DNA of 64,000 nt from Deltaproteobacteria bacterium (GTDB lineage Bacteria; Myxococcota_A; Bradymonadia; REDH01): contig REDH01000147.1 in assembly GCA_007693585.1 (NCBI GenBank), forward strand, positions 1 through 64,000. The letters are read 5' to 3'. The notes beneath the pieces are model-generated. The model ran no database searches, was not told the origin of the DNA, and saw only the letters and a list, made by a program, of their open reading frames with translations. This document shows positions 34,701 to 43,745 of this stretch, one piece after another (within the stretch, counting starts at the first letter, position 1; every line of letters starts with the position of its first letter). The position numbers and the translations under genes were made by a program.

Positions 34701-35769
34701 CGATCGGGCGGGGCGTCCGCTCGGCGAACGGCCGGGCGATCGGCTTCCCGTCCGTGTCGCGAACGAGGTTGCCCTCGGCGTCCCGCTGCCACGTGTCCTG
34801 CCAGAGGTTGTGGCGGTTCGCGAGCTGGATCTGTCCTTCCTGGGTCGCGCCGCGCTCCCGGTTGTACGTCGTGCGCTCCGTCCGGAAGTACCCGAACCGG
34901 TCCATGTCGCGGTCCGTGTACGTCACCGGCTCGTAATCCGACTCCGCGGCGACCCGCATCACGCTCGTGCGGATGCGTACCCGCTGGGATGCACAGTCCG
35001 TGGGGCCGTACAGGTAGCAGTCGTACACGCTCGGGAAGAGATAGTGATCGGTCACGAAGTCGAAGTACTCGAGCTCCCCTTCCTCATCGCGCACGAACCG
35101 GATCGACAGGTCGTTGTTGTACTCCTCTCCCATCGTGCTGACCGACTGCGCCCCCACGCGCTGGCCAGCGTACTGGAAGGAGTCCACCATGTTGGCGGCC
35201 CAGTTCACCCGCATGAAGTCCCGCTCGTACCAGTGCCGGTCGGAGGCATCCTCCACGAGGACGTTCGTCTGCTCGCCCGTGCTCGGGTTGTATGACCGAA
35301 TCACGTCGAAGTGCTGGCGGATCTGAAACGCCGCGACCACCTGCTCCATGAACCCGTCATCGCCGATGCCCTCCGTGTCCAGCTGACGCGTGTCCACGGG
35401 CCGGCCGTCCGCGTCCAGCGCGCTGTCCCACGTCATCCCCGGGACCACCGAGTACGAGCGATGCGCCTCGAGCCGATCCTCGGTGATCCGCCACCGCACA
35501 CGCTCCGTGTCCAGCGTGAATCCCTCGAACATCGGCAGACGACGGAACGCCTGCTCGATCGACATCGCCGGCTCCTGCGAACCGATGTGGGCCGGCGGCA
35601 CCTCGATCACCGTCTGGCGGATGTACCACTCGCCCTCGAAGTCCGCCTTGCGAAGCGCGTTCGGCTGGGTGCGATCGATATCGCCCACCTGCTCCGCACA
35701 CGCTCCAAGGAACAGCGTGGCCACAAGAAGCCACCCCGCTCGCCTCACGCACTGGTTCACATCCATCAT
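31768..35769 (-). CDS. Large zinc metalloprotease lipoprotein (metzincin, DUF5117/DUF4953-type)
   Basis: A 1333-residue exported lipoprotein. The signal peptide ends in the lipobox LGAC (Cys near 24). At 707-717 HEIGHTIGLRH is a full metzincin zinc site (HExxHxxGxxH, ligands H707, H711, H717, catalytic E708), followed by FSGS and, about 80 residues later, the Met-turn SIMDYSSG. The layout resembles the DUF5117/DUF4953 family of large secreted zinc proteases. An N-terminal domain of about 600 residues and a C-terminal domain of about 550 flank the site. There are multiple cysteines (FCSDEYRSSRQQC, SFCDPTP). AGAGGA precedes the ATG pair at 35769/35766. It has its own promoter and terminator. 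Substrate unknown. Confidence 0.85.
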   Translation of the reverse strand: MMDVNQCVRRAGWLLVATLFLGACAEQVGDIDRTQPNALRKADFEGEWYIRQTVIEVPPAHIGSQEPAMSIEQAFRRLPMFEGFTLDTERVRWRITEDRLEAHRSYSVVPGMTWDSALDADGRPVDTRQLDTEGIGDDGFMEQVVAAFQIRQHFDVIRSYNPSTGEQTNVLVEDASDRHWYERDFMRVNWAANMVDSFQYAGQRVGAQSVSTMGEEYNNDLSIRFVRDEEGELEYFDFVTDHYLFPSVYDCYLYGPTDCASQRVRIRTSVMRVAAESDYEPVTYTDRDMDRFGYFRTERTTYNRERGATQEGQIQLANRHNLWQDTWQRDAEGNLVRDTDGKPIARPFAERTPRPIVYHLSLGFPQEMLEPMPGLTDTSIAVETVLGWDRAFRRTVAAARNNGDVSDWENNTPHMFVLCHNPVQELPVWPPDPAYSHWCGEEGDRVLMGDLRYNVKYWVHNPQAMGPLGYGPSAADPVTGEIISGTAYMYGASVDTYASYAVDILRFVNGDLTESDLMDAEYLREQIRAGRDGRIDPRGGPKSFVDIGSDLSMDLSHLDVAIPTDVTELMAGGALERVNFLRERLANDDHSVLPRYTERHRQAHQRLMDSGFDTMLMDDEWLNGFGMDHRELADNAFEALRPGRVLQDLETRHRHRNSRLRTGHCMIHVEDMDDSLYGIAQHYEGRRDYDQIWQEIRGLIYKSVQEHEIGHTIGLRHNFSGSADVLNYFDGYWTARRTGMVGATGETIPFRRPNNVAEIYGVAALTDEQIDMRMREYQYSSIMDYSSGFHTDIQGIGRYDEAAILYAYSKGADAHQTRPSSSRFNTQQSGFVEVWDDVPEEAWNTLGALEERRSIGYYNHLELFHYTTLVEALGGGDIQAGVDRIADRRLMRLSELERLRERGEERPLEVPYLFCSDEYRSSRQQCRTWDRGADPLEQTLDYIQRYRSFYFLENFRRDRIAWNPSSVLNRYAGRYFFELVDTYQRWLLAVAINSNRPDPILDNGWTFAAYAGLNLLGEVLTTPSNGSYVRRSVEQFDPETGEPIDPVTRYVLSSFDRTTNAEIYVPLGEGRRRFSMYDADEGYYYYLYPVMAGHQWAYIGAVLAIVSNAVQVRGVEVGSLDTTYSIPPYLVFQDELTELFNGLFLNDVATVGPVYEFGSNPGIRPRTLVSLSAGNDLINPENGLPIQPSMMIAQPLSENQLPGTVVDPRIGFTERVYPALYGMAFFTSNYSLNFPDQNKVFRLGSGESIDPGPGFEVISFCDPTPLGGGQCYAALNPEGQPPRAGAARLIQRARISAMQYERNPTRNLEFEIQDRVQDLNMMRSLYQEFGRNF

Positions 35770-35903
35770 GTCGCTGTCCTCTCGCTGGGTCCTGCGGAAC
35801 ACACTCCGCCGCTCAAGGACCCGGCTGGCGGACTCCGTCACGGCGCGTGGGGGGAGGAAGACGGGGCCGTGCATTTTCGAACGGCACCCGCAATCCACGC
35901 CGA

Positions 35904-35932
35904 AGTGTAGCAAAACGCGTTCCAGTTGAACA
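35904..35932 (-). promoter_or_regulatory. Probable promoter of the metalloprotease gene
   Basis: On the minus strand TGTTCA (35927-35932), 17 bases, TACACT (35904-35909); an overlapping TTCAAC gives spacing 15. The local sequence is AT-rich compared with its surroundings. The leader would be about 130 bases. Confidence 0.45.
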
Positions 35933-36207
35933 CAGGGAAGTGACGTCGCATCGGGTGCTTCTCCCGCCTTCGCCCCGGAAACACCCCTCGCGCTTCGGTG
36001 AGCACTCCCCCCACAGCGACCACGATCCCCCCCGGGCCGTCTCCACCACGGCGCGCCCCGGAGAACCCTCCCCCGGCTCGGCGATTGCCGGCGCTCCCTC
36101 GTGGAGCCCGCCCCCCTCGACCTCCGCGCGGCACGGCGCGCCGGACGCGAGCACCCGCCGATCGGAGGCCGGACCGGTCCGCAGGGGCAGGACTCCCCGC
36201 GGTGTCG
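35933..36207. other. Gene-free stretch between htrA end and protease promoter
   Basis: GC-rich with no conserved-looking frame. It contains the 12-base perfect palindrome CGGACCGGTCCG at 36170-36181, without loop or T-run. I see no terminator for htrA and no RNA gene. Confidence 0.4.
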
Positions 36208-37749
36208 TCAGGGAATCACCGCAAAGAGCGCGGCCCCACCCCGCACCACCCGAACGAGCACCTGTCCCCGCGCATCCCCCACGGCCGCGTGAAACGCGTC
36301 CACCCCCCGCACGGGACGACGGTTGGCCTCGATCACCACGTCACCGGGCCGCAGACCCGCCCGCGCCGCCCGGCTGCCCGGGAGCACCTCCACCACCACC
36401 GCCCCCGCCTCGACCCGGGGCGTGATGCGAAACCGCTCGCGGTGCTGCGACGTCAACGACTCCACGCGAAGCCCCAGGGCATCGGCGACCGGCTCCACCG
36501 CCGCCGATGCCGGATCCTCACGCTCGCCCAGCGTGACCGGGACGGTCTGCTCGCGTCCGTCCCGGATCAGGGTCAGCTCCACCACCGTACCGGCCGGCGC
36601 CAGGGCGATCTGGTTGCGAAACGGTGACGCACCCGACACCGGCTGGCCGTCCATCGCGATGACCACATCCCCCTCCCGAAGGCCCGCAGCCTGCGCCGGC
36701 GTGTCCGGCTCCACTCCCGCGATCACCACACCCTGTCGCGCATCCACGTCCAGGGCCCGCGCCAGGGCCTCATCCAGATCCTGAATCGCTACGCCCAGAT
36801 AGCCACGCACCACGCGGCCATGGTCGACCAGGCTCTGCATCAGCGACTGCGCCATCCGCGACGGGATCGCGAACCCGATCCCCTGATAGCCTCCGGAACG
36901 GGACAGGATCGCCGTGTTGATCCCCACCAGCTCCCCCCGCATGTTGATCAGCGCGCCCCCCGAGTTCCCCGGGTTGATCGACGCGTCCGTCTGAATGAAA
37001 TCCTCGTAGTCCACGATGCCCACGTTCGACCGACCCTTCGCCGAAACGATGCCCATCGTCACCGTGCCGTCCAGCCCGAACGGGTTGCCCACCGCGAGCA
37101 CCACCTCGCCCAGCCGCAGGCGGTCCGAGTCCCCGAACACCATCCAGGGAAGCTCCTCGAACTCCCCCTGAAGGCGAAGCACCGCCAGATCGCTCGGGGG
37201 GTCCGTGCCCACCACCTCCGCCGTCAGCGGCGTGCCGTCCGACAGCGTCACCCGGATCTCCTCCGCGTCCTGCACCACGTGGTTGTTCGTCAGCACCAGC
37301 CCGTCCGCGCTCACGATCACCCCGGAGCCCAGGCTCCGCTCCCGGCGCTCCGGCATCGGACGACCGAAGAAGTGGTCGAACAGCGGATCGTTCCCGAACG
37401 GCCCGCGGGCCTGAGGCTGACGCGCCCGCACCAGACGGTTCGTGGAGATGTTCACCACACGCTCCACCGCCTCCTCCGCCACATCGCTCAGCGAAGACCC
37501 CTCGGGAAGATCCAGCGACTGCGCCCACGCCGGCGTCGCGAGCAGCGACGACGCCCGCATCACCCGCTCCGCCGAGGAGGCACCCGCCGCGCGCGTGCTC
37601 TCCTCGGCCGGAACCGATCGGTCCGCCGAGCAACCGGCCACCAGCCCCGACATCGCGACCGCCAGCACGGTGACTCCCAACCCCCGTCGCCAGCACCACG
37701 GCCCGCACCCCATCGGTGCGCGGGCCACTCCCTGCCTGCATCCGACCAT
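36208..37749 (-). CDS. HtrA/DegP-type serine protease, predicted lipoprotein
   Basis: Periplasmic quality-control protease/chaperone. The 513 residues show the catalytic triad H157 (TNNHVV), D187 (SDLAVL) and S263 (NPGNSGGAL) and two PDZ domains (GYLGVAIQ near 320; VEVLPGSRAARAGLRPGD near 460). The signal region ends in VAGC, a lipobox, so it may be lipid-anchored rather than soluble. I start at ATG 37749 because GGAGG lies seven bases before it; ATGs at 37764 and 37797 are alternatives. The region upstream has a CCTGAA...CGCCATG arrangement loosely like a heat-shock promoter, too weak to call. Confidence 0.9.
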   Translation of the reverse strand: MVGCRQGVARAPMGCGPWCWRRGLGVTVLAVAMSGLVAGCSADRSVPAEESTRAAGASSAERVMRASSLLATPAWAQSLDLPEGSSLSDVAEEAVERVVNISTNRLVRARQPQARGPFGNDPLFDHFFGRPMPERRERSLGSGVIVSADGLVLTNNHVVQDAEEIRVTLSDGTPLTAEVVGTDPPSDLAVLRLQGEFEELPWMVFGDSDRLRLGEVVLAVGNPFGLDGTVTMGIVSAKGRSNVGIVDYEDFIQTDASINPGNSGGALINMRGELVGINTAILSRSGGYQGIGFAIPSRMAQSLMQSLVDHGRVVRGYLGVAIQDLDEALARALDVDARQGVVIAGVEPDTPAQAAGLREGDVVIAMDGQPVSGASPFRNQIALAPAGTVVELTLIRDGREQTVPVTLGEREDPASAAVEPVADALGLRVESLTSQHRERFRITPRVEAGAVVVEVLPGSRAARAGLRPGDVVIEANRRPVRGVDAFHAAVGDARGQVLVRVVRGGAALFAVIP

Positions 37750-37962
37750 GCCTGACCTCCGCATGAAGCTGCCATGACACCGTCCCGCAGCCGGCATGGC
37801 GCGGGCACTTCTGCCCCTTCAGGTCGTGAACGGCAGCCCGTATTCCGCGCGCGCCGCCCCGCACCATCGCGCCCGTGGGCGCCCATCGACCGCCCCCCGC
37901 CCGGGCCGTCATCCCGGGCCGACCACCCGCCGCCGAAAGGGCCCGTCCGCCCCGCGCCTGCG

Positions 37963-39057
37963 CTACACGTTGAACAGGAAGTGCATGATGTCGCCGTCCT
38001 GAACCACGTAGTCCTTGCCCTCGATCCGGAGCTTCCCCGCCGCCTTGATCGCCGACTCCGAGCCGTACTCCCGGAGCGCCGCCAGGTCGTACACCTGCGC
38101 CCGGATGAACCCCCGCTCGAAGTCCGTGTGGATCACCCCGGCGGCCTGTGGCGCGGTGGCGCCCACCCGGACCGTCCACGCCCGGATCTCCTTCTCGCCG
38201 GCCGTGAAGTAGCTCTGCAGACCGAGCAGCCGATAGCAGCCCCGCACGAGGTGGTGCAGCGCCGGCTCCGACAGGCCATACGCCTCCAGCAGCTCTCCGC
38301 GCTCGTCCTCCTCCAGGGTCGAGAGCTCCTCCTCGATCTTGCCGCAGACCACCACCACCCCGGCGCCCTCCGCCTCCGCCCGCTCCCGCACGCGCTCGCT
38401 CCACGCGTTGCCATCCGGGAGGTCCTCCTCCGCCACGTTGCAGCAGTAGAGGATGGGCTTGCGGCTCAGGAGGTGCAGGTTCCGAAGCAGCGCATCCTCG
38501 TCCTCCGACAGCTCGAGCGCACGCGCGTTGCGCCCCTCCTCCAGATGCGCCTGCACCTTCGCGAGCACGTCCAGCTCCGCTCGGGCCTCCTTGTTGCCCG
38601 TCTTCGCGGCGCCCTGGGTCTTCCGCACCCGCTTCTCCACCGCCTCCAGGTCCGCGTAGATCAGCTCGAGCTCGATCACCTCGATGTCCCGGATCGGATC
38701 CACGCTCCCGTCCACATGCACGATGTTCGCGTCATCGAAGCAGCGGACGACCATCAGGATCGCGTCGGTCTCGCGAATGTTCGCCAGGAACTTGTTGCCC
38801 AGTCCCTCGCCCTTGCTCGCTCCCTTCACGAGCCCAGCGATGTCGACGATCTCCACCGCCGCCGGGATCACCTTCTGCGTCTGGATGAAGGACTCGATCT
38901 CCTTGAGGCGCGGGTCGGGTACCGCCACGATCCCCACGTTCGGGTCGATGGTGCAGAACGGATAGTTGGCACTCTGTGCCCCCGCCGCGGTCAGGGCGTT
39001 GAACAGGGTGCTCTTTCCGACATTGGGGAGGCCGACGATGCCGACGGATAGACTCAT
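37963..39057 (-). CDS. ychF: Ribosome-binding ATPase YchF
   Basis: Obg-family P-loop protein that binds ribosomes and prefers ATP. The 364 residues match family length: the P-loop GLPNVGKST near residue 8, switch [18 protein letters not shown], a coiled-coil region (about 130-200), the NVAEE element in place of the usual NKxD guanine-specificity motif, and a C-terminal TGS domain ending MHFLFNV. It is a single gene with 5' and 3' spacers of about 200 bases and no clear promoter or terminator by eye. Confidence 0.96.
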   Translation of the reverse strand: MSLSVGIVGLPNVGKSTLFNALTAAGAQSANYPFCTIDPNVGIVAVPDPRLKEIESFIQTQKVIPAAVEIVDIAGLVKGASKGEGLGNKFLANIRETDAILMVVRCFDDANIVHVDGSVDPIRDIEVIELELIYADLEAVEKRVRKTQGAAKTGNKEARAELDVLAKVQAHLEEGRNARALELSEDEDALLRNLHLLSRKPILYCCNVAEEDLPDGNAWSERVRERAEAEGAGVVVVCGKIEEELSTLEEDERGELLEAYGLSEPALHHLVRGCYRLLGLQSYFTAGEKEIRAWTVRVGATAPQAAGVIHTDFERGFIRAQVYDLAALREYGSESAIKAAGKLRIEGKDYVVQDGDIMHFLFNV

Positions 39058-39255
39058 GACGGACCACGGTGGGGAGGGACCCGACGGGCGGGCGAAGCGG
39101 GGATGCGGGCAGCCGGACGGTCGGCTGACCCGGGCGCCCCTAGCACCGTCCCCCGTCACAGACCAGCCCCAGCGCGCGCGTCGGCGCGGAACGCCCGGAG
39201 AAGGACGGGCCTCCCTGTCCTCCGCCGGCACCGGCCGACCTCCCGCCGCGCCGGC

Positions 39256-40200
39256 TCAGGACCGCGGGCTCGCCCACTCACGCGGTGACCGCAGCACATC
39301 GAGCAGCGCAGCCTCCCGCGTGCCCTGGGCAGGGCGGTGGTCGTAGCGCCACGACGCGAGCCCCGGAAGGCTCATGAGGATCGATTCGATCCGGCCCCCC
39401 GTGCGAAGCCCGAACTGGGTTCCCCGGTCCCACACGAGGTTGAACTCCACGTAGCGCCCGCGCCGCAGGAGCTGCCACTGGCGCTCCTCGTCCGTGTACG
39501 GCCGATCGAGGTGCCGGGTCGCGATGGGCAGCCACGCGTCGAGAAAGGCGTTGCCCGCGTCATGGACGAACGCGAGGCACTCCTCCGGACGTTCGCGGAG
39601 GTAATCGAAGAAGATGCCGCCGACCCCGCGCGCTTCCCCGCGGTGCGGGAGGTGGAAGTAGCGGTCGCACTCCTGCTTGAAGGTCGCGTAGTCGGCGACG
39701 GCGGGGTGGGCCTCGCACACCGCGCGGTGCACGTCGTGGAAGTGGGTGGCGTCCTGCTCGTCGAGGTAGATGGGCGTCAGGTCGGCCCCCCCGCCGAACC
39801 AGCCGGTGTCCCCGCGCGAGAGGCGGCGGTAGTTCATGTGCACGATCGGGACGTGGGGGTTGCGGGGGTGGAGCACGAGCGAGACGCCGCTGGCGCGGAA
39901 CTCGCGTCCGTTGCCCGGCAGCCGCTCGGCGAACTCGGGGGTGAAGCGGCCGTGCACGCAGGAGAGGTTGACCCCTGCCTTTTCCAGGACGCGGCCGCCC
40001 TCGAGGACGCGGGTGCGGCCCCATCCGCCGAGGACCGGGCTGTCGTCGCGTCTCTCCTCGTCGTCGCGGGTCCAGTCGTCGCGGAGGAAGGTGGCCTCGC
40101 CGTCGAGGGCCTCGAGGGCCTCGACGATGCGGTCCTGGATCCGGGCAAAGCGGTCGACGCAGCGGTCGAAGAAGGCGTCCGCCGGGGGAGGTGTGGCCAT
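39256..40200 (-). CDS. hemF: Oxygen-dependent coproporphyrinogen III oxidase HemF
   Basis: Decarboxylates coproporphyrinogen III to protoporphyrinogen IX with O2, in the cytosol. The 314 residues include GVNLSCVHG, HMNYRR, the substrate-site segment GWFGGGADLTPIYLDEQDA, the HLPHRGEARGVGGIFFD loop and the C-terminal RGRYVEFNLVWDRGT region. All are hallmark segments of the family. AGGAG is found about ten bases before the ATG. Its presence indicates heme synthesis under oxic conditions. It ends a probable transcript with the FHA regulator upstream (24 bases between the genes). Confidence 0.96.
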   Translation of the reverse strand: MATPPPADAFFDRCVDRFARIQDRIVEALEALDGEATFLRDDWTRDDEERRDDSPVLGGWGRTRVLEGGRVLEKAGVNLSCVHGRFTPEFAERLPGNGREFRASGVSLVLHPRNPHVPIVHMNYRRLSRGDTGWFGGGADLTPIYLDEQDATHFHDVHRAVCEAHPAVADYATFKQECDRYFHLPHRGEARGVGGIFFDYLRERPEECLAFVHDAGNAFLDAWLPIATRHLDRPYTDEERQWQLLRRGRYVEFNLVWDRGTQFGLRTGGRIESILMSLPGLASWRYDHRPAQGTREAALLDVLRSPREWASPRS

Positions 40201-40223
40201 GGTCTCGGGCTCCTGGGGGGCGC

Positions 40224-41537
40224 TCAGGTCGAGTCGTCCGGGCCCGCGCGTGACGCGGCGGCGTCCCGGGGCGACAGGGAGCTGCGCAGCTTGCGGATGG
40301 AGATGCCCTCGTTGCGCAGCAGACGGTAGAAGTAGGCGCGGGAGTAGCCGAAGTGGGCGGCCACCTCGGAGACGTTTCCGTCGTGTTCGCGGAGGGCGTC
40401 CAGCACCGCCTCCTCGTCGACCCGGAGGACGGAGTTGTCGTTCTCGACCTGCACGCGTCCGCCTCGCATGGGTTCGGGGAGCAGGGACGAGTGCAGCGGG
40501 TCGCCGCGGCGGATGAGGCCGCTCATCCACAGCGCGTTGCGCTTGAGCTCGGCGAGCTCGCCGGGCCACCCGTAGCACAGCATGTGCTCGGCGAAGTCGA
40601 CGGTGAGGGTCGAGCGCGCGAGGTGGGCCTCGTCGGCGCGCAGCCGGGACAGGAGGGCCGGCAGGATGTCGGCGCGGCGTTCGGCGAGCGGGGGAATGCG
40701 GAGCTCGAACTGGGCGATGTGCGCGAGCGTCTGCTCGATGATCGGCGGCGGTTCGGCGCGCAGCTCGAGCGGGATCGAGAGGAGCGTGAGGCTGCGCACG
40801 GGGCCCTCGACGCGGTCGCGGAGCCTGCGGCCGAGGTCGATGATGCGCTGAGGCGAGGCGAAGTCGAGGCGTTCGAGCAGCACGACCTCGCGGGCCCCGG
40901 CGGTCTCGACCCGGGGCAGGGCGTCCTCGTCGGCGGCTTCGATGGTGCGGAGCGGTTCCTCGCGGCACTCGGCGAGCCACTCGGCGGCGAGCTGGGCCTC
41001 CGTGGGGCCGGGGGTCCACAGGATGATGCAGCGGCACTCGGGGGGGATCAGCGAGGCGTCGATCTGCAGCAGCTGGCCGGCGCTGCTCCCGAAGACGCAC
41101 AGCCGCTCCAGGAGGCCGGTGAGGCGCCCGGTGTCGAAGCTGCTCATGCTCCCGAGCAGCCGCGGGGGCGGCTCGCGGTCGTAGACGAGGAGGCTGTTGC
41201 CGACGCGGACGATGTCGTTCTCCTGCAGCAGGTGCCGGCGCACCAGCCGTCCGTTGACCCGCACCGGGTTGCGGGACCCGGTGTCCTGCAGCTCGAAGCC
41301 GGGCGCGTCCGCGAGCCGGCGCAGGGTCACGCAGTCCTGGGAGACGGCCTGATCGTCGAGCGCGATGCTGTTGGGCCGTCCATCCCGCTCGCGCTGCAGG
41401 GTGATCACCGGATCGCTCAGGCGCAGCGCACGGGTCCGCGTCCCGCGGGAGGGCGAGAACACGACGGAGAGGGACCAGCCATCGGCGAAGTCCCCGTCGT
41501 TGCGCAGCTCCGTATTGCGTTGCCTCATCCGTCCCAT
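40224..41537 (-). CDS. FHA-domain regulator with degenerate sigma-54 activator (AAA+) domain and Fis-type HTH
   Basis: The 437-residue protein has three parts. Residues 20-125 form an FHA phosphothreonine-binding domain (TLQRERDGRPNSIALDD, TGSRNPVRVNG). Residues about 150-370 align in order with an NtrC-type AAA+ domain, but Walker A is replaced by TPGPTEAQ (no Lys), Walker B by LLERLDF, and GAFTGA is absent, while the later RIPPLAERRADI segment is kept. The end is a Fis-like helix-turn-helix (DGNVSEVAAHFGYSRAYFYRLL). It should bind DNA but not hydrolyse ATP or contact sigma-54. The start is ATG 41537 or 41528. Confidence 0.82.
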   Translation of the reverse strand: MGRMRQRNTELRNDGDFADGWSLSVVFSPSRGTRTRALRLSDPVITLQRERDGRPNSIALDDQAVSQDCVTLRRLADAPGFELQDTGSRNPVRVNGRLVRRHLLQENDIVRVGNSLLVYDREPPPRLLGSMSSFDTGRLTGLLERLCVFGSSAGQLLQIDASLIPPECRCIILWTPGPTEAQLAAEWLAECREEPLRTIEAADEDALPRVETAGAREVVLLERLDFASPQRIIDLGRRLRDRVEGPVRSLTLLSIPLELRAEPPPIIEQTLAHIAQFELRIPPLAERRADILPALLSRLRADEAHLARSTLTVDFAEHMLCYGWPGELAELKRNALWMSGLIRRGDPLHSSLLPEPMRGGRVQVENDNSVLRVDEEAVLDALREHDGNVSEVAAHFGYSRAYFYRLLRNEGISIRKLRSSLSPRDAAASRAGPDDST

Positions 41538-41722
41538 CCCCAGGAAGGCCGTTCACCCCGGCAGGCGATGCCGCGGTGTCCATGGCGCGAGGGTGCCACA
41601 GGGGCCCCCCACGCTCAACCACCTCGATCATCGGTGATGGGCGGGACCGGGCGGGCCGGGTGCCGCCCGCGGGGGGGCAGCCGAGAGGGACGGTGGCCGG
41701 GCGCCTGGCATTCAACGGACAC

Positions 41723-43066
41723 TCAGATGCCGAGGACCACCGAGGCGATCGAGAAGTAGATGAACAGGCCGGAGGCGTCGGCGATGGTCGTGATCAGGGG
41801 GGCGGACGCGGTGGCCGGGTCGAGCCTGAGCTTCGTCAGGATGAACGGCAGGATCGTGCCGACCAGGTTCGCGAACAGCACCACCGAGACCATGGTGAGC
41901 CCCACCACCACCCCGATCATCCAGTCTCCGCGGAAGATGCCGAGCAGGGCGGAGAGGGCGCCGAGGGTCACGCCGAGCAGCAGGCCGACGCCGAACTCCT
42001 TGAACAGCACGCGGGCCCACTGGTTGAGCTTCACGTCGTCGGTGACGAGGGCGCGGATCATCAGTGTGGCGGACTGGGAGCCCACGTTGCCGCTCGAGTC
42101 GATCAGCAGCGGCATGAACAGGGCGAGGGCGATGTGGGCCTCGAGGGTCTCCTCGAAGATGGCGATGACCCCCGAGGACGCCAGGGCCATGATCACCAGC
42201 AACGTGAGCCAGCCGATCCGCTTGCCGTAGAGGAGGGTGATCGGCGCACGGTCATAGCTCATCCGCAGGGGCGCGACCGAGGCACCCTTGTGGATGTCCT
42301 CGGTGGCCTCCTCCTCCGCGACGTCGAGCACGTCGTCGAACGTGACCATGCCGAGCAGGACGCCCTCGGAGTCGACGACGGGCAGCGCGGAGATGTCGTA
42401 CTTCCGCATGAGCCGGACGGCGACCTCGCGGTCGTCGAACGCGGAGAGGCTGATCACGGACCGGTCCATGAGCTCGGACACGGTGGCGTCGGCCGGGGCG
42501 AGCACGATCTGTCGGAGCCGCAGCTCGTCGAGGAGCCGCCCGTGGGCGTCCCGGACGTAGACGATGTTGATGGACTCGCGGTCGTGGCCGTACTTGCGGA
42601 TGTGGTCGAGGGCCCGCGCCACGGTCCAGTGCGCGCGGATGGCCACATAGTCGGGGGTCATCAGGCGACCGGCGCTCTCGTCCGGGTAGCCGAGGAGCTG
42701 CTTCGCCTCCCGCAGGTCCTCCGGATCGAGCATGTTGAGCAGCCGCACCGTCACCTCGGCGGGCAGCTCCTCGAAGAGCGCGGTCCGGTCGTCCGGGGTC
42801 ATCGTGGCGAGGACGTGGCGGGTCTCCTGATCGGTGAACTGGCGGATCAGCTCGTCCTGCTCCTCGACGTCGAGGTGGGAGAAGACCTCGGAGCCGAGGT
42901 CACGGGGCAGGCAGCGGAAGACGAGCAGGCGCTCGGCGGCGCTGATCTCGAGCATGAGATCGGCGATGTCGGCGGCGGTGTACTCCTCCAGCAGCTCGCG
43001 CAGCGCCGGCCAGGACTGCTGCTGGATGAGCGCGTGGATCTCCGGGGTCAGGGCGAGGCGGTCCAT
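41723..43066 (-). CDS. mgtE: Magnesium transporter MgtE
   Basis: Gated Mg2+ channel of the inner membrane. The 447 residues show the cytosolic N domain (superhelical, 1-130), paired CBS domains (about 135-260; MTPDYVAIRAHWTV and LPVVDSEGVLLGMVTFDD), the plug helix, and five transmembrane helices with the pore-lining LLIDSSGNVGSQSAT segment. Its length and order are typical. AGGA lies seven bases before the ATG. It is 22 bases downstream of thiE, so it may be read through from the lipA-thiE message. Confidence 0.95.
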   Translation of the reverse strand: MDRLALTPEIHALIQQQSWPALRELLEEYTAADIADLMLEISAAERLLVFRCLPRDLGSEVFSHLDVEEQDELIRQFTDQETRHVLATMTPDDRTALFEELPAEVTVRLLNMLDPEDLREAKQLLGYPDESAGRLMTPDYVAIRAHWTVARALDHIRKYGHDRESINIVYVRDAHGRLLDELRLRQIVLAPADATVSELMDRSVISLSAFDDREVAVRLMRKYDISALPVVDSEGVLLGMVTFDDVLDVAEEEATEDIHKGASVAPLRMSYDRAPITLLYGKRIGWLTLLVIMALASSGVIAIFEETLEAHIALALFMPLLIDSSGNVGSQSATLMIRALVTDDVKLNQWARVLFKEFGVGLLLGVTLGALSALLGIFRGDWMIGVVVGLTMVSVVLFANLVGTILPFILTKLRLDPATASAPLITTIADASGLFIYFSIASVVLGI

Positions 43067-43088
43067 GGGGGATCCTGGCGATGGGGGG

Positions 43089-43745
43089 TTACGGAAGGGC
43101 GAGGGCTCGATGGAAGGCGAGCACGGCCCCGGGGACATCGGCGGCGCCGAGGAGGCCGCGGATCGCGGCGACGCCATCGGCGCCGGCGTTCAGACAGTCG
43201 CGGGTGTTTTCGGGGCTCACGCCGCCGATGGCGACGATCGGAATCCCGGGCACGGCGCGGCGCACGGCTGCGATGCCCTCCGGTCCGCGCGGTGGGCTGG
43301 CGTCGTTCTTGGTGGGGCGGGCCTCGAAGACGGCGCCGACGCCGAGGTAGTCCGCGCCGTCCGCCACGGCTGCGCGCGCGCGCTCCGGTGTGCCCGCGCT
43401 GGCTCCCACGATTCGGTCCGGGCCGACGATCGCCCGGGCCGCGGAGACGGGGAGGTCGGCGGGGCCCACGTGGACCCCGTCCGCTCCGGCGTCCACGGCG
43501 AGCGCCGGGTCATCGTTGACGATGAACAGCGTGCCGTGGCTGCGGCACAGCTCGGCGAGGGCCCGGGCGAGGTGCAGTCGCTCGGCCCGTGGGCGGTCCG
43601 CCTTGTCGCGGAGCTGAAGGGTGGGGATGCCCGCCGCCAGGCCCGTCCGCGCGGCCGCGAGGAGCGCCTCGGCGTCCGCGAGGGACGGAGGGGTGATCGC
43701 GACGAGGCGCAACCGGTCGGCGAGGGATGGCTCCCCGGGGCTCAC
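43089..43745 (-). CDS. thiE: Thiamine-phosphate synthase ThiE
   Basis: Joins hydroxymethylpyrimidine diphosphate and thiazole phosphate. A 218-residue TIM barrel with QLRDKADRPRAER (substrate loop), FIVNDDPALAVDAGADGVHVG, the VGASAGTPERARAAVADGADY segment and PTKNDASPPRGPEG (phosphate loop), and AIGGVSPEN near the end. I start at GTG 43745 because it overlaps the lipA stop codon (GTGA). The pairing of thiamine and lipoate genes is unusual, but both cofactors serve 2-oxoacid dehydrogenases. Confidence 0.93.
   Translation of the reverse strand: MSPGEPSLADRLRLVAITPPSLADAEALLAAARTGLAAGIPTLQLRDKADRPRAERLHLARALAELCRSHGTLFIVNDDPALAVDAGADGVHVGPADLPVSAARAIVGPDRIVGASAGTPERARAAVADGADYLGVGAVFEARPTKNDASPPRGPEGIAAVRRAVPGIPIVAIGGVSPENTRDCLNAGADGVAAIRGLLGAADVPGAVLAFHRALALP

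Noticed and set aside
36170-36181. Palindrome CGGACCGGTCCG after htrA as terminator
   Set aside because: No loop and no T-run; best seen as a chance palindrome in GC-rich DNA.
37794-37824. Heat-shock-type promoter before htrA (CCTGAA and CGCCATG)
   Set aside because: Only partial matches in both boxes and atypical spacing; not strong enough to report.
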